This document shows positions 1-19,800 of a DNA stretch of 64,000 nucleotides, piece after piece (within the stretch, counting starts at the first letter, position 1; the number at the start of each line of letters is the position of its first letter). The stretch is from Hirudinaria manillensis. Lineage: Eukaryota; Annelida; Clitellata; Hirudinida; Hirudinidae. The DNA is taken from assembly GCA_034509925.1 (NCBI GenBank), contig CM067531.1, positions 6,777,319 through 6,841,318 of the forward strand, given 5' to 3'. The notes under the pieces are model-generated. The model had not been told where the DNA came from. It ran no database searches and was given only the letters and a program-made list of their open reading frames with translations. Both the position numbers and the translations under genes were made by a program.

Positions 1-3000
1 GATCTAATATTTACCTCATCTAGTATCAAGGTAATGTCTGGAGAAAATGTAACTCTAGAATGCATTTTTTCTGGATTGTGAGTATCTTTTGACGTCGTAA
101 ATATTTAGATTCAATAAAATATCACAAGTGTTAAATATCACAAATAATTATAAACGTAATTTGAAATTTATTAATGGTAAAGCAAATTCAATCTATTTTC
201 GACACTTTTTAAATAAATGTTTTTGATGTAGACTTAAAATGGTGTCTCCATCGAAACTATCCTGTTTTAAGTCATATTTCTTTAAACTTTTCATCATTTA
301 CCGATTAAAACGTAAAAAAACATAAGATATGCCATACTTTGCCAACATTAAATTACAATTTCAGACCACAACCAAAAATAATATGGTCGAGAGAAAACAG
401 AAAATTAACAAAATATTTAGAAAAAGATTTCGGAAGGAGAATAATAATCCCCAAAGTATCACTTGATGATGCAGGGATTTACAAATGCGTTGCTACAAAT
501 CTACACGGTGAAAGATATTCTCTTATTAATGTCGAAGTTGGAGGTATGCATTTCAAACTCAAATTATTATTCATTATGATACATAGTTATGTGTTTGGTC
601 GGATCAAGATTCACTCATTTTTCTCTCCGAGTTTTGGAAAAATTCTCTCCTGCTTGTTTATCGTTTCTTTTTTGTCGAATTTGCACTTAAATTATTTGGC
701 TGGTTGTTTATAACAGCAATATTTTATTTTCTTCCTATAATATCAACTTAAAAATCATGCTACTCATAACTTTTGATAACCGATTTTTTGTGTTTAGCCT
801 GTCTTTTGAGTGCTTTATGCATCTTGTAGCAGGTTGGCGCTCCTTAATCGATTTGCCATTTGCACGAATCCATATCTGAGGGCGCTCCCCGGTTTCGATT
901 GCCCGATGCTAACAACTCGGCAACTTGGAACCCAATTTCTACTGATGATAACGATTGTAATCTTGTTTTAAGCTCCCCCAATTATCTTGTCACCTATGGC
1001 CGACCAAGTAGGAAACCTTGGCTTATCGTTAATTTTTGTTTGCAATTGTTCCGGTACACCTACACCTTCATATGAGTGGTATGTCAATGCTCAGAGCGTC
1101 AATGGTGAGATGCCAGGATCTTTGTAGAATTTACTTATATACTGTTTGAATCTGTTGTTTTTTTTAAGCATCGAATCTACCGTGGTTGTCAAAAGGTAAC
1201 GTGTTGTTATTATTAAATGTTCAAAACGTCATCCGAGCTACGATTACCTGCAATGCCAGCAACACATACGGATACATTCTTGTTTACGCTCAAGCTACAG
1301 TACAAGGTATTTCATAACTTCATGCAATATATATATATGTAAATATTTTTAAACTAACAGAATAAACATAGTAAACCTAAATAAGAACAAACGTTAAATG
1401 ATCGATCATTTATCACGTTTATATGTGCCATACATGACGCACATTTGCTACACTCGTGTCGATAGGCGATGTCGTTCGCACCTTTTCCTCTTAGCAGAGG
1501 GTTCAAAATTTTCTTTTTTGTCTTCTTCTGTATAATAATATCTACTCATTATTTTCATTGCATAAACATTTCCAAGCATCAACTGGAGATTACGCTCAAG
1601 CTACTTTTGAGAGACTTATAACTCCTGGCAAATGCTTCAACAAATTGTTGGTTGCTGCCCGTCCACTCTTGGACTTGATACAATTTATTAGAATTTTCCG
1701 GGTTAATTTCCATGTCATCTATTATTAATTACTATCATTCTTCTTCTGACTCGAAACTCTCAATGCTTTTACATTGTTCTTCTGAATTTTTCAAAAATAA
1801 TCTCGTCATCTGTTTCGTAGGCCCCATATTTTAAACACATATTTTAAAGATTATTAAAATATCTCATCGAATTATCCATATTTATTAATAAAAACTAATA
1901 TTTAATAAACAGATCTCCGTCATAATAGGATAAAACAAACCATCGAGAGTCCCTGTCAGATCAGTTGCCCCGAAGGAGGGTTAAGATTTAAACTCTTAAA
2001 TGAGATGCACACATGAAAAATTTGATGAGAAAGCAAGCACTAGTTTTATTGAAAACATCATTCATTTAAAAAAGTAATATTATTTAATTCATTAAAAATG
2101 TCCTTTTTTCGCGATTATCCTTCAGATAACTCTTTTTTCTCGTGATAATGATAAGTGCTTTAACGTGGTGTTAACTTCATATTTGATCGAAGTTCTTGAA
2201 ATACACTTCAAATTTTTAGCAGATGTTTCTTAACATAAAAGAACAAAATTAAAGCCCCTGCAACACTGCATTTGTAAAAATGTTTCTACGACCGTTCTAA
2301 TGCTTATATAATAAAACTGACAATAGTGACAAAGACGATGACAATAACAGCAATAACACAACAAAAGCAGCAATAATAGTAATAATAATAACATTAACAA
2401 TAATTCATTTTTATGGCCTAGGGTCAATATGTCAGAGGTCTCCGTCTTGCTATTAAACTAGAAGGCATGCAGTCAAAACGTTTTAATTGACAAGATTGCA
2501 TTACTTTTTGAATATGTAATTGGTTTTCATCACGTTTGTAAAATCAAACATGTAACATAAGAATCATTATCGTCTGTTCAGATCTGTGTAAAGCAATTTA
2601 TAGCAATCCACACTGATTCTAATTGAATGGAATTTGAACGTAATTGCTTTTCACGAGTACGTGTAACGTGAAAGTTGAATCATCGAATTAAGATAAAAAT
2701 GTTCTCAATTAATTGGAGGGCTAGAGTTATCATTCAATGTGCTTCCGCAAATAGATTTCACGTCCACATTCTAGAAATGAACACTAATGATGATGTTTTG
2801 TTACATTCTCGTGCGGAGTCAGCACGCGCCCTTTTCAAACAAAATGAACATATATGTTCATTAAAATACATTAAATCTCGGCTAAATATAATTCAAGAAT
2901 TCCAGGCAATCGAGTCGAGTTTTTCGATTTAGGACCATATGAATCTTTTAAATTCTTTAAATTAAAACCGTTAAGAAAAATAGTTCCAAAATTCGTTCCG

Positions 3001-3694
3001 ATCAGTCCCGTATCTTTTTCTTATAACTGCTTGCCACTTTATACTTAATGCCCTTGTATAATCGTCGATTATTTATTAATGCCTATTAAAGCTTAAGATC
3101 AAAATCTATGTAGCTTTGTAAAATTGGAAGTTTTAAGCTCCATACAGCCCGCATACCCAATGGGCCATTGGAAAGATAATACTTAAAGAAATTAATTAAA
3201 CCCAGGCAGGTCTCAGAGTCCAATTACCACAGAAACTTTGTTTCTTTTATCATCCCCTTCACGGGCAGAAGCCAGAAAGCAAATGAATACAGGTTTGCAT
3301 TTCACAAATGTTTCATAAATGCATTAACGTTTAAATAATTCAAACATTGACAAATATTTCGCTCCAACAGACACTGCCGATAATGATTCTTGGTTATTAA
3401 AGGGAATTTACCAAAATAACAGCATTTCTGGTTTGTTTCTACTGATCTTCAAGCTAATTTATTAATTTAAGTAGTTTTTCAGAAACTTATTCAATAAATA
3501 TTTCAAATATTAATTTCATATTCCTTTCATGTTTAGGATATTATGCGCAGAGCCAAGAACATGAAAATCTCTCTACACATTCGTTCAGTGTCTTCAACAT
3601 TATTTGGTTGTCCCTTTTCCTAATTTTTGTGGTTTTCATCGTAATATTCATCTACTACAGATCTAAGAATCGACTCTTTACTTACCAAGGCTAG
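1..3694 (+). CDS. Ig-superfamily type I membrane protein (5' partial)
   Basis: Exons read at 1-77, 365-543, 973-1104, 1169-1306, 3371-3430 and 3537-3694 (stop TAG 3692-3694); 744 bases, 247 residues plus stop, all joins phase-consistent with GT..AG. The first two exons make an I-set Ig domain: cysteine in TLECIFSGLPQPKIIW with its tryptophan, then DDAGIYKCVA. Exons 3 and 4 make a second Ig domain with CNCSGTPTPSYEW and TITCNASN. Exon 6 encodes a hydrophobic membrane segment (IIWLSLFLIFVVFIVIFIYY) followed by a basic stop-transfer RSK and a tail of only about a dozen residues. This is a cell-surface adhesion or receptor architecture, but the tail has no signalling motif I recognise. The upstream part, with signal peptide and any further Ig or fibronectin domains, lies left of the window. 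The family member cannot be named from this fragment. The 2 kb fourth intron holds low-complexity DNA. Confidence 0.85.
1307..3370 (+). other. Large intron of the Ig gene, no recognised gene
   Basis: AT-rich sequence between the fourth and fifth visible exons of the Ig protein gene. An 85-codon open frame at 2675-2932 (+) resembles nothing I know. The stretch at 2325-2405 is an imperfect AAT/ACA microsatellite. Nothing else is supported. Confidence 0.5.
2325..2405. repeat. Imperfect (AAT/ACA)n microsatellite
   Basis: Runs of caataa, cagcaataa and aataataataa repeat through this stretch. On the minus strand it produces a spurious poly-leucine open frame (2230-2427), which should not be taken as a gene. 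Confidence 0.7.
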
Positions 3695-4309
3695 TTTTCT
3701 TCGTAACTTATCTCGTTATAGCTAAAATAACAACATGATATAAAAAACAAATTTAACATATGAAACAATTCTTATTCGAAAGCTTCGGGAAGAGTGTCCA
3801 CTGACAAAAAAAACACTGACAAAAATAGATGGCACATGCCTCGTAGGCACGTGTACTTATTGAGGTGCAAAAATTTCGGTTCGTTCTGCACGAATGCATA
3901 ATATGTACTACCTATCAAACTTTCTTTAATTCTTCATCAAGTCAAGGAAACCAGTAAACTGGATGATATTATTTTGTTTAAGCCAAGCGTTTAATATTTA
4001 ATATGAAATTTTTAACTCGATCGCACAAGTTATTTTTCTCGTGAGGAACACCTGGAATTCGTTTCACAGCCTTATCATATGCATACCTTTTAATTGGGTA
4101 AAACATGTACTTAGGGCCATTTTTTAGGATCCGCTTTTTCCCAAAAATAATTTATATCGCACCTGTTAAGCCTGACTAAGGGCATGCTTGAGATGGTTCA
4201 GAAACTTTGAAACTTAATTTTTCCGACAATTAAATGTCTACAATTTTTCAATTTTCTTTTATGGAAAAATACGTTGGATCTTAAAGTAAAACTTTGAGTT
4301 AAAACAGTG

Positions 4310-4740
4310 CGAAACCATCAGAAATATTCAACAGAAGAAACATTGACTTTCATCAAACCAGAAAATGGAAGTGCTTATAAGTTTTAAATCATTCAACAAA
4401 ACAAATAGCATTACGTTTTCAATTATGAATGGTGAAAGCAGTGGTGTCAGAAGCTACTGTATGCTGGAAAATTAGGCTTTCATATCTTTACAATGGACTA
4501 CTCCATGGAAGATGTATTTTCAAATGTGACGAGACTGCCCTCTTTTATAAGTTGCTGACATCCAAGTCATTTACAAGAAAAGATAAAGACAGACAAGGCA
4601 TGAAGAAAATGAGAGACAGAATCACAGCTTTTGTTGGCAAACACAACTAAAGAGAAGTTAGAGGCTCTAACCAGAGCCAGCGGTGATTGGAAAGTCTAGA
4701 AATCAAAACTGTTTCAAAAACTTCATTCCGGAATTAAAAA
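4310..4740 (+). mobile_element. pogo/Tigger-type DDE transposase fragment (degenerate)
   Basis: The frame at 4429-4650 reads FKCDETALFYKLLTSKSF, which matches the first catalytic block of pogo/Tigger (CENP-B-like) transposases, usually of the form NADETGLFYKLLP. A frameshift later, 4690-4725 reads VIGKSRNQNCFKN, the next conserved block. Just upstream, 4335-4365 carries a decayed helix-turn-helix piece. No terminal repeats were found and the frame is broken, so it is a dead relic. Confidence 0.7.
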
Positions 4741-5235
4741 AAACATCAATTTTTGAAACTATAAACAATTCAGAAGTGCTTGGGAAATTGTGGTTTTGGA
4801 GAAGTTGAATTGACATGAGCTAGTAACTGATTGGTCACGTTCTAAGCTTCTTCAGGATAAGAGTGGACTGGAAGGCAAGAGTGAAAGATACAGAAAAAGC
4901 CAATCAAGATCTTATTTCTTCAATCTTGATTTTTTTAAATAAAGTGTAATTTCTGAGTTTTCCTAATACATTTTCATGAAATATATTTGTTTTGCCTTCT
5001 TTATAGTTTTTTTTGTTGAGGTTTTCCATTCTCTTTAGTTTTAACATAGATACCTGATAAAAGGGACAGACTCCCCACAGGGACACTTTTTCCGTTCAAA
5101 GTATCCTTATAGACAATTGTTTTAGTTTCTTCTGAGTTTCTATAAACTTCAAGAAGTTTATTTTATCAACAGTTATAATCATGGCAAGTGTGCTCACTTT
5201 TTACTTTCCACGACATGCGACAGAGAGTTACATAT

Positions 5236-5665
5236 GTTTTATAACAATATCATTTTACAATAAACGAAAGTCTATGCAAAAAATTAATCTAAAGTTGCAG
5301 AATGTTTCTGACATAATATTGACATAATGTATGATGTTTAAATTATATACAATAATTTATTTAAGATAATAGCACTTTACCTGTTGTCACATATAATAAT
5401 GCAATTGCTATGAAAAAAATCTGTAATGTTTGCCAACTTTATTGTCCAACGGTTGTACATCTTTACCCTATGTCTCTCGAACATTCGTAAAAAAAAAAAG
5501 AAGCGTTTGACTTTTGCCAAAAAGTATTTACATTAAGTTATCATAGACATGTTGAAGATAACTGTCACAAAAATGCATGGCAATGTTTCCAAAATATATT
5601 CCGGGATTTAAAAAAAACTTGGGGGTACGCTTGTACCTTCTTTAGCCATCCAAGGCTTAAAGAGC
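5236..5665. repeat. Dispersed repeat family, copy A
   Basis: Colinear with 24065-24492 over about 430 bases with indels. Shared blocks include ttacaataaacgaaa, a ctaaagttgca block, gaacgttcgtaaaaaa-like and ttgccaaaaa-tatttaca, an aacagacatgttgaa-like block and a final ggcatccaaggttaa-like block. No coding capacity is seen, so it may be a non-autonomous transposon or SINE-like family. Confidence 0.65.
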
Positions 5666-7180
5666 ATATTCGTTGGAATAGTGAACTAGACTTTTTCAGT
5701 TTATAAAATGTGAAAGTACTGTGAGAGAAGCTATTACGTAAAAACAATAACATTGCACCCAATAGTAACATAACAAAAATCTGCATTTATACTTATTAAT
5801 GTTAACAGTATAAAATTTTTATTTTCAAGTCACAAAAGTCACTCTTAGATGGTAAGTACAATTTTGATTTAATTGTTTCAATCTTTTACTTGTTAATTTT
5901 TTTTAATTTTACGAGTGGCTATCCCCTGACTAGTAATGAGAAGTAAAAATGTCATCAAAGTTTTTTTCTCCGGCAAAAACGACGCCTGGGGTTTCATTTG
6001 TAATCCGCCGATCATCAGGTCATCTAAGAATAGGGGAACGGCAAAACATGCTTGAATACTAAGACAGCTAGTCAAGGGAGGAATGCTGGCTGATAGGCTA
6101 ATTTAAAGGCTTGTAGACTCCCTAACGAATCATACTGACCCACACAAGTTAATCGCTAAATTATAAAATTGCTGAAATAAATCTTTTTATTCATAGATAT
6201 CAGACTAATGATTAGCAAAAGTTATAATAAAGATTGAGTAAAGAATTTATTTAACAAAGCATTATAAAAATAGATATAGGCGAAATATTTGTTCATGTCT
6301 CGATAGTACTTCTACTCAAATCTTGAGTACTTGGGCTTGGTTCTCCGGAATTTGAACCCATCACTATTTCCCACTTTAACATTTACTCTTAGAATTCTGT
6401 GAATCTAAATTTCATTTCCTCTTATTTTCAGTAGAACAAATTTTAATATACGTGATATAAAATATTCTAAATGTATTTCACCTTTTAGTTTATTTGATAC
6501 TATCAAACGAAAAAGTTAACATTTTAAAATTGTTTACTGAAAACCCCCTACAAATAATATCGTGCAAAAGCATTAACGCCCAGATATATTTATTGCGGCT
6601 AAAGCACACTTAGTGCATACGATAAACTCAATTACGATATCTTATTCTCATAAAGAAAAATTTACTTATTTTACACAAGCACCAATTTGTAAACTGATGC
6701 CCGCTTTCAGCCAAGACGCCAGCCAACCAGTGGAATTTGGAAACCAGCGGGCGCCAAGTCAGGTTAAGCTAATACTACCCTCGATTTCAACGTCGCGGCG
6801 TCCACCACACCAACGCAAAATTCATTTACATCATCAGCCCTACTGCTCTTTTCAGTGATTACTCCAGCTTAGGAGCTTCTACCAAACACAAGTCAGTCCC
6901 TGTCATAGACCCATCTTGATTCTCTAAAAGCAAGAAGTCAGCATAGCAGTGCCCTACAAATCCACCAAAAATTGCATTTTGGACTTTTTTTCATTGTCCA
7001 CTCAATAAAACGTCATGATTATTGGTTCAATTTAAAGGAATTTGCTGTTGCTCCAGACATAAACACCACTGGCCAACATTACGTGTCACTTATATACATA
7101 ACGCACCCAATCAAAAAATTTTTTATGACAAGCCTACATTAAAAAAAAAGTTAGAACTTTTAGAATCATGCATAAAAATA
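5666..7180. other. Intergenic, unassigned
   Basis: Lies between dispersed repeat copy A and the SRPK stop codon. The stretch 6690-6940 is GC-richer than its surroundings with an 81-codon frame (6613-6858, +) that I do not recognise. Around 7050 a short ctccagacataaa run resembles the SPDLNPIE block of Tc1 transposases but is too short to call. Confidence 0.4.
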
Positions 7181-14185
<7,005 letters not shown>

Positions 14186-14752
14186 CGCGACCCTTCGCGC
14201 GACCAACTACAGTTAAAAATGTTCCGCAGTTTCCAGTTTCCTACAGCGAAAATATGTCAGACAGCCAACAGACATAATATAAAATTAATAATAATAATCG
14301 TATTATGCCATATTATTTTTTTTTACAAATTTAAGACTGTTGAAGCGGCTAGAGATACAAATATTTTATTTGATTTCAGACAAACTTTAAAAATAAGCCG
14401 GTGCTATATTTCTCTGTTACATAAAATAAAAAGAATTCGTGTAATTTAAATATTATTAATTCTTTGGATTTACATTAAGACCTTAAAAAAATTTCAACAG
14501 AATGTGCTCATTTACTAGTTGACTAATCTTAACTTTCAACTGCTGCCTCGATACAACCGAAAAGGCTCGTCGTTTTCTTTGCATACCACACTTACCATGT
14601 AGCAAATTTTATCAGTGATATGGAAATTACTCTGTTTCGTAAGGTGGGCTCTTGTTAAAAAATATCCATCAAGAGCCTGCTTCGATAATAGCATGGTTGT
14701 CAACAATACTTCCAAAAACTGAAAATTGAAACAAGGTGATATAGATATTGGA

Positions 14753-15337
14753 CCTGCAAGGGCCGGTCCGCTAAAGCCCGCCAAAGCCTCGACCCACGGA
14801 CCAGCGTTCAATTCTCCAGAGCTGGTTTTGCGGGCCGCTATCTTCTCAACCTTATTATACATGTATATACTATGTTGTAGCCTCTCGTAATGGTCGATGT
14901 AATAAAATACTATTTCATGTACAGGAAGAGATCCTTAATCTTTGAAAACGCCTCTGAAAAACATCAAAATGATTTTTCCATGGAGTTTCGATCACATTCA
15001 AATTTACTTCACAAAACTATTGAAATTTTATTAATTGGCACTAGAGGCAGGAAATAATTGAAACTTTGAGCAATTAAATGCTATGGTTCTTCAGAAAACT
15101 AGACAAAATGTAAAACAATGGATGTAGTGTTATTTTTGCATTATAACCAAAAACATGATTTTGCATATCAGACTTTTATAGTGTTCTGTGATTATTAAGA
15201 TCTTGTATGGGATGGATGCATAATTCGAGCGGGCCTGTGATTTAAAATCGCTAATGGCGGGCCAGGCAGGACGGGCATGATAAATTTTGGGGGGCGGGTC
15301 AAGCCGGTCTTCGACAAAAAATTCCGGCCCTTCCAGG
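14753..15337. mobile_element. Second hAT-like element with GC-rich inverted ends
   Basis: The left end cctgcaagggccgg pairs with the right end ccggcccttccagg as an inverted repeat of about 14 bases with one mismatch, followed inside by GC-rich gcccgcc/ggcgggt segments on both sides. The centre is AT-rich and has no transposase. No clear target duplication was seen. GGGCCGG-type ends are common in hAT transposons; the class is inferred from that alone. Confidence 0.5.
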
Positions 15338-15440
15338 TCTCTTATCGATACCCTATATATATATTTTCTCGGCTATGCACTGACTCGTCTATCATTATTA
15401 CTTCAAAGGAGACAACATCGAATGCATACAAGCAGTTTTA

Positions 15441-15785
15441 TTACAAAACTAAAAGAATTTGATTTTCGCCGCTCATAAATATCAACAAAATCTTCAAATG
15501 TTCACTGGTCATGTTCGAACTTTTACAGTTAAATTTAGCTGTTCTTAGCTGATTTGCAGAAAATCTTGCTTTCCTCACCAACAGTCGCTCTTGGTTGGCG
15601 GACAGCTTCTTCCTTCCAGGAGATTTCTTGCAACCATAAGCTTCAGGAGCATTCAAATAATTAGAAATAACATGTACAGACCTATTCAGCTCTTTAGCAA
15701 TCATCTGGAAAGAATAATTAGCTTCCCTGAAGGTTGTAATCTGCCCCTTCTCATTTTCAGTCAATGTTTTACCTCTACCCATCAT
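15441..15785 (-). pseudogene. Tc1/mariner transposase, N-terminal fragment
   Basis: The minus-strand frame starts MMGRGKTLTENEKGQI and continues with SFQMIAKELNRSVHVISNYL, the bipartite helix-turn-helix of Tc1-like transposases, then a PGRKKLSANQERLLVRKA linker. It breaks off after about 110 codons before any DDE residue. The next fragment (15846 onwards) is on the opposite strand. Confidence 0.8.
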
Positions 15786-15845
15786 TAAACTTCAATTAAT
15801 ATGCTAAAAGAAATTTTTTTGTCAATGCTTCCCTTTTATATACCA

Positions 15846-16140
15846 CTAAAATTTACTTTGAAGTTCATATGAACCTTGTAAAACTTGACAAAACTTTTTA
15901 CCAAGAAAAGAATTTAGAAGTTGCCAAATGGCCATATCATTCTCCAGACATAAATGCCATTGAAAACATATGAGGATCTTTAATTTTTCATAAATATTTC
16001 CTGGAATATTCTTCTCAGTGCAACAAATTTCATAAATCTCTGAGTCTAGTATAGGCTTCACCAAATGATACAAAAAAAATCAGTCAATGCAATTCCATTA
16101 TCTAGTCATTGGCAAAAATGTACCTGGACCAAAAACTATA
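15846..16140 (+). pseudogene. Tc1/mariner transposase, C-terminal fragment
   Basis: Plus-strand translation near 15915-15975 gives AKWPYHSPDINAIENI followed by a stop, matching the WPxxSPDLNPIEN block that holds the second catalytic aspartate and leads to the final acidic residue of Tc1 DD34E transposases. Its orientation is opposite to the neighbouring N-terminal fragment, so they come from different insertions or an inverted one. Confidence 0.75.
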
Positions 16141-16459
16141 ATTTGTAATTGAGCATCAATTTGTCAATACCACAAGCTCTGATGGATTTGGAAGAGCCCA
16201 TAATCACTGCATTGAATGACAGGGCACATCCAAATGCAGATGTGGTGCATGGATGTGACCAATGATATTATTATCTAGGTATCTTGCCCTTATGGAAAAT
16301 CTCAACTCAAACATCCTTAGATGGTTAACACCACTAAAATATTTAAATAAAATATTAAATTCATCTTTCAACTACTTTATCTTATTAATCAATGTTACCA
16401 GTTCACTCAACACAAGCTTAGAGTGCCCATATCAGGAGCACAGCTGAGGTTACATATAT

Positions 16460-16465
16460 TTTATT
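16460..16465 (-). terminator. Candidate polyadenylation signal for CHMP5
   Basis: AATAAA on the minus strand about 355 bases past the CHMP5 stop codon. It is the first canonical hexamer I noticed there; the assignment is tentative. Confidence 0.35.
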
Positions 16466-16818
16466 AATTATTTAAGAATGCTAAATGGCATAAATTGAAT
16501 GTCCAAGCACTAAGCTTTGTTATCTGGGTAAGAGCTAAATGTTTCATCTAAAAAAAAATAAGAGTAACAGAAATTCCTCAGCAAAATTATTTTGCAGGTC
16601 AAGATAAATTTAAAAATATTACCACAATGTAGCCACGCTTATTAATTGCCTTTTAAAATTGTAAAAAAGCCCCTTACATTTTCTTCTGATGTGGTTATTA
16701 ACATGTTGTAATATTGTCTATTAATAGCATATTAAACAAATTATCAGTTAATATGGCAATGTGATCAAATCTGCTATAAACAACTTTGGTAAACCAAATC
16801 ATTGAAAATCACAAAATG

Positions 16819-19800
16819 TCATTGGGCTGGAATTTTTGGCAGACCAAATTCATCTACTGGTATACCATCCTACAACAACAGTAAATATTAGAATCAAAAA
16901 CCGCTGATGAGAAAAGATACTTGCACATACCTTGTTAACAACAGTCTCACTTCCTGGAACAGAAGTAGGAGCATTTGGGGCCCTTGAAGCTTCATCAAGA
17001 TATGAAGAGTCATCATCAAGAGCTATTTCATCACCTAAGGCTTCCAATTCCGCTTCTAATTCATCTTCGTCTATTTCCGGCATACCATAACTTCTGCCCA
17101 TAATTTCCTGAATTTCATTGGACTGTTCAGTAAGGTCTTCCATCTGATCTTGGAGATCCTAATACGAAAATCAGAAACGTGTTAGTACCAGATTTACATT
17201 TCATGCTCTTGAATCAGAATATGACTTGGCAAATGTCAAAAAAGAAAACATAAAGAATATCATTTCTGATGATTCTGGACTAGAATAAATCAAACATATT
17301 GTGCAATGGACAAAGTTGAAATTACATAATTAGGAGTTAAGTCTTCTAAAGAGATCTTCCAAATTACTGAATTTACATAAATGTAACATGCAAACATCTC
17401 TAAGAAACAGATGAATACGGCAAGAGCCAATTCGATTTAAAAAAGATTTTGCAAGAATAACAACAAAAATATGCCTCAATAAAATTCATTCAGCCAATTC
17501 ACAAAATTTACTTTGCCTAGAGCATGCAAAGAATGGTGTAAAGTGGTGTGTAGAATCAAATATAGCACAAGTTATATGGTTGAAAATATAGTTTAACATT
17601 TACCTCAATCGCATTGATGTTGATTTTCTTGAACTCCTTTTTGAATTCTTTCATTCCCGTTTTCATTGCATTAACCTTTTATTTATAGAGGTAATATTAC
17701 AAAAACATAACAAAAATATTTTCAGAAAAATTAAAGTGATTGGATCAAGAGCACCCTGTAGGATGCTATATGAACATCTAATCTTTAATCTTTAACCAAT
17801 ATATACTCACTGCAACTTGAGTATCTTTTAGGGACTGAATATTATAATTAGCTTGTTCCAAATTGAATGACTGTTGCATCAAATTATCTCTCTGTTGCTC
17901 AAACCTATAAAACTTAACAAATTCAGAATACTGAAATAACGTGGGGATAAGCAAACCAGTAAGTTTAAGTTCTTGAAAGTATCATTAATTAAGTCATTAG
18001 CATCAATGATAATAATAATTCTTTGAATCAAATAAGAAAGCCCAATTGTGAATCTGTTCACCCTGCATCTGTGAGGCTAAATATTGAATTAAGAAATCTT
18101 TCTTACAATAGGGTTCAAATAGTAAAGATTAACAATAACATTTAAGCATGTATTATTTAAGAACTTTTAAGTTGAAACTTTTGCTTATGATTTATGATTA
18201 AAATGAAATACATTTTATGTGCCAATTTTACATTCCTGGTTTTACTTTATAAGATCCATCATTAGGTTTAGCACTCAAAACATTTATTACACCCCTACAG
18301 CTTTGGAAAGAAAATATTTCTACAACGTTTTTTTAGACTTGGTGATATCAAACCTCTGCAGTGCCTTTGTTGGGATGCAAAGGTTTTACAAAGATTTTGT
18401 GAAATAGGTGTGAATATGAAACTATTGCCAATTGCTTTAACCAACCACATATCACATACATAAGACCTTATTTCATTTGATTGAATTGCATAGAGTATGA
18501 ACACGAGGAATATAGGGCACATATAAGGTGTTTTATGCCTCCAAACTTAGTTTGGGCTTCTGGAAGGCTGTGCAAGCATTTGGCTTTCACTAGCATCCTG
18601 TTGGGTGCCTATTAAAATTTATTACTAGATGATTCGAACTAGACCAAGAAGTATTTTAAAGAATTTTATAGGGGATGTCAGAACTTCTGGCTTAAATGAA
18701 ATATTTTTCAGTGATACAAACTAGTTAATTTAATTAGTTACATAATTAATCATATTATAGCCAAGATACAAGTCAAGCAGAAATTGCTAATTGCAAAAGT
18801 CATTTTCAAAACATATTCAACATTCACAAGGAAATAAAGAGACACATCACTAACATCCTCTTTTGTTTCAAAATCCTCAGGGCCTTCTGTTTAAGAAGAT
18901 TCTATGCAGATTTAAAAAGATGCAATAAGCTTAACAGCATTAAGATAAAATATGTTGAGTCTAATTCAAATATTGTAATTATTAGACCATGAAACACTAA
19001 GTTTAAATATCAACGTGGTACCTTAGAGGGCCCTTCTCTCATTTTCTTCATTTGATCTCTGTACTTTGCAAGCTCTTGGTCAAGCCTCGCTATCTTTTTA
19101 TCAACTGATTCACCTCTTGTATCAAGCTGCAAATAGTTAACAATATTTACGTAATGTCACAAACAAAGGTTTTTAAGTAAAATTAATAAATGTTATTCCA
19201 CTGAACACTCTTAACTAGATAAATAGGTCTATTTATAATAAAGTCCATTTAGAGTGTTATTAGAGTTTAAAATAATAATAAATGTGCCACTTTGTTAATT
19301 TCTTCTGCCACCAAAAATCTCTAATCCAAGAGAGATATATGGAAACTAAAAGCTCTCTGAAAGTATAAAAAATCCAGCAAGGTCAATGAAGGCTTGAATG
19401 AAGACATCATCCATCAAAAAGGAGGAGACACTTGGCAAAGTCACCTCTGTTTTTGAAAACCTAGGTAATAAAAACTCTAGCAGGTGAAGACCGCATAAAA
19501 AAGCCAAAGATGTTAAATAATTTATAAAATAGCATGTACAAGCTAATTAGATCTTTTTGAGTCCCTACAGTCCAGCTAGCAACAAACAATGTAAGAAGGC
19601 CAATGAAAGCTTTCCATAACTGAGGATGGAAAACGTTTAGAGAGGAAATGAACCAATGGGGACATCCATCTCATTACTGGATGCAACCCACCACCTGAAA
19701 ACCTAAAGAGATGCATGGGCTGATACATTTGAAGATGGATGAATTCTGATGATCCCTGCCAGCAATCTCCAAGGCAAAGTTTCAGATAATAGGAGAACTT

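Noticed and set aside
2230..2427. 65-codon minus frame rich in leucine
   Set aside because: It is the translation of the AAT/ACA microsatellite, with no other support.
14536..14862. 108-codon minus frame upstream of SRPK
   Set aside because: It straddles the left end of a hAT-like element, has no recognisable domain and no neighbouring exon.
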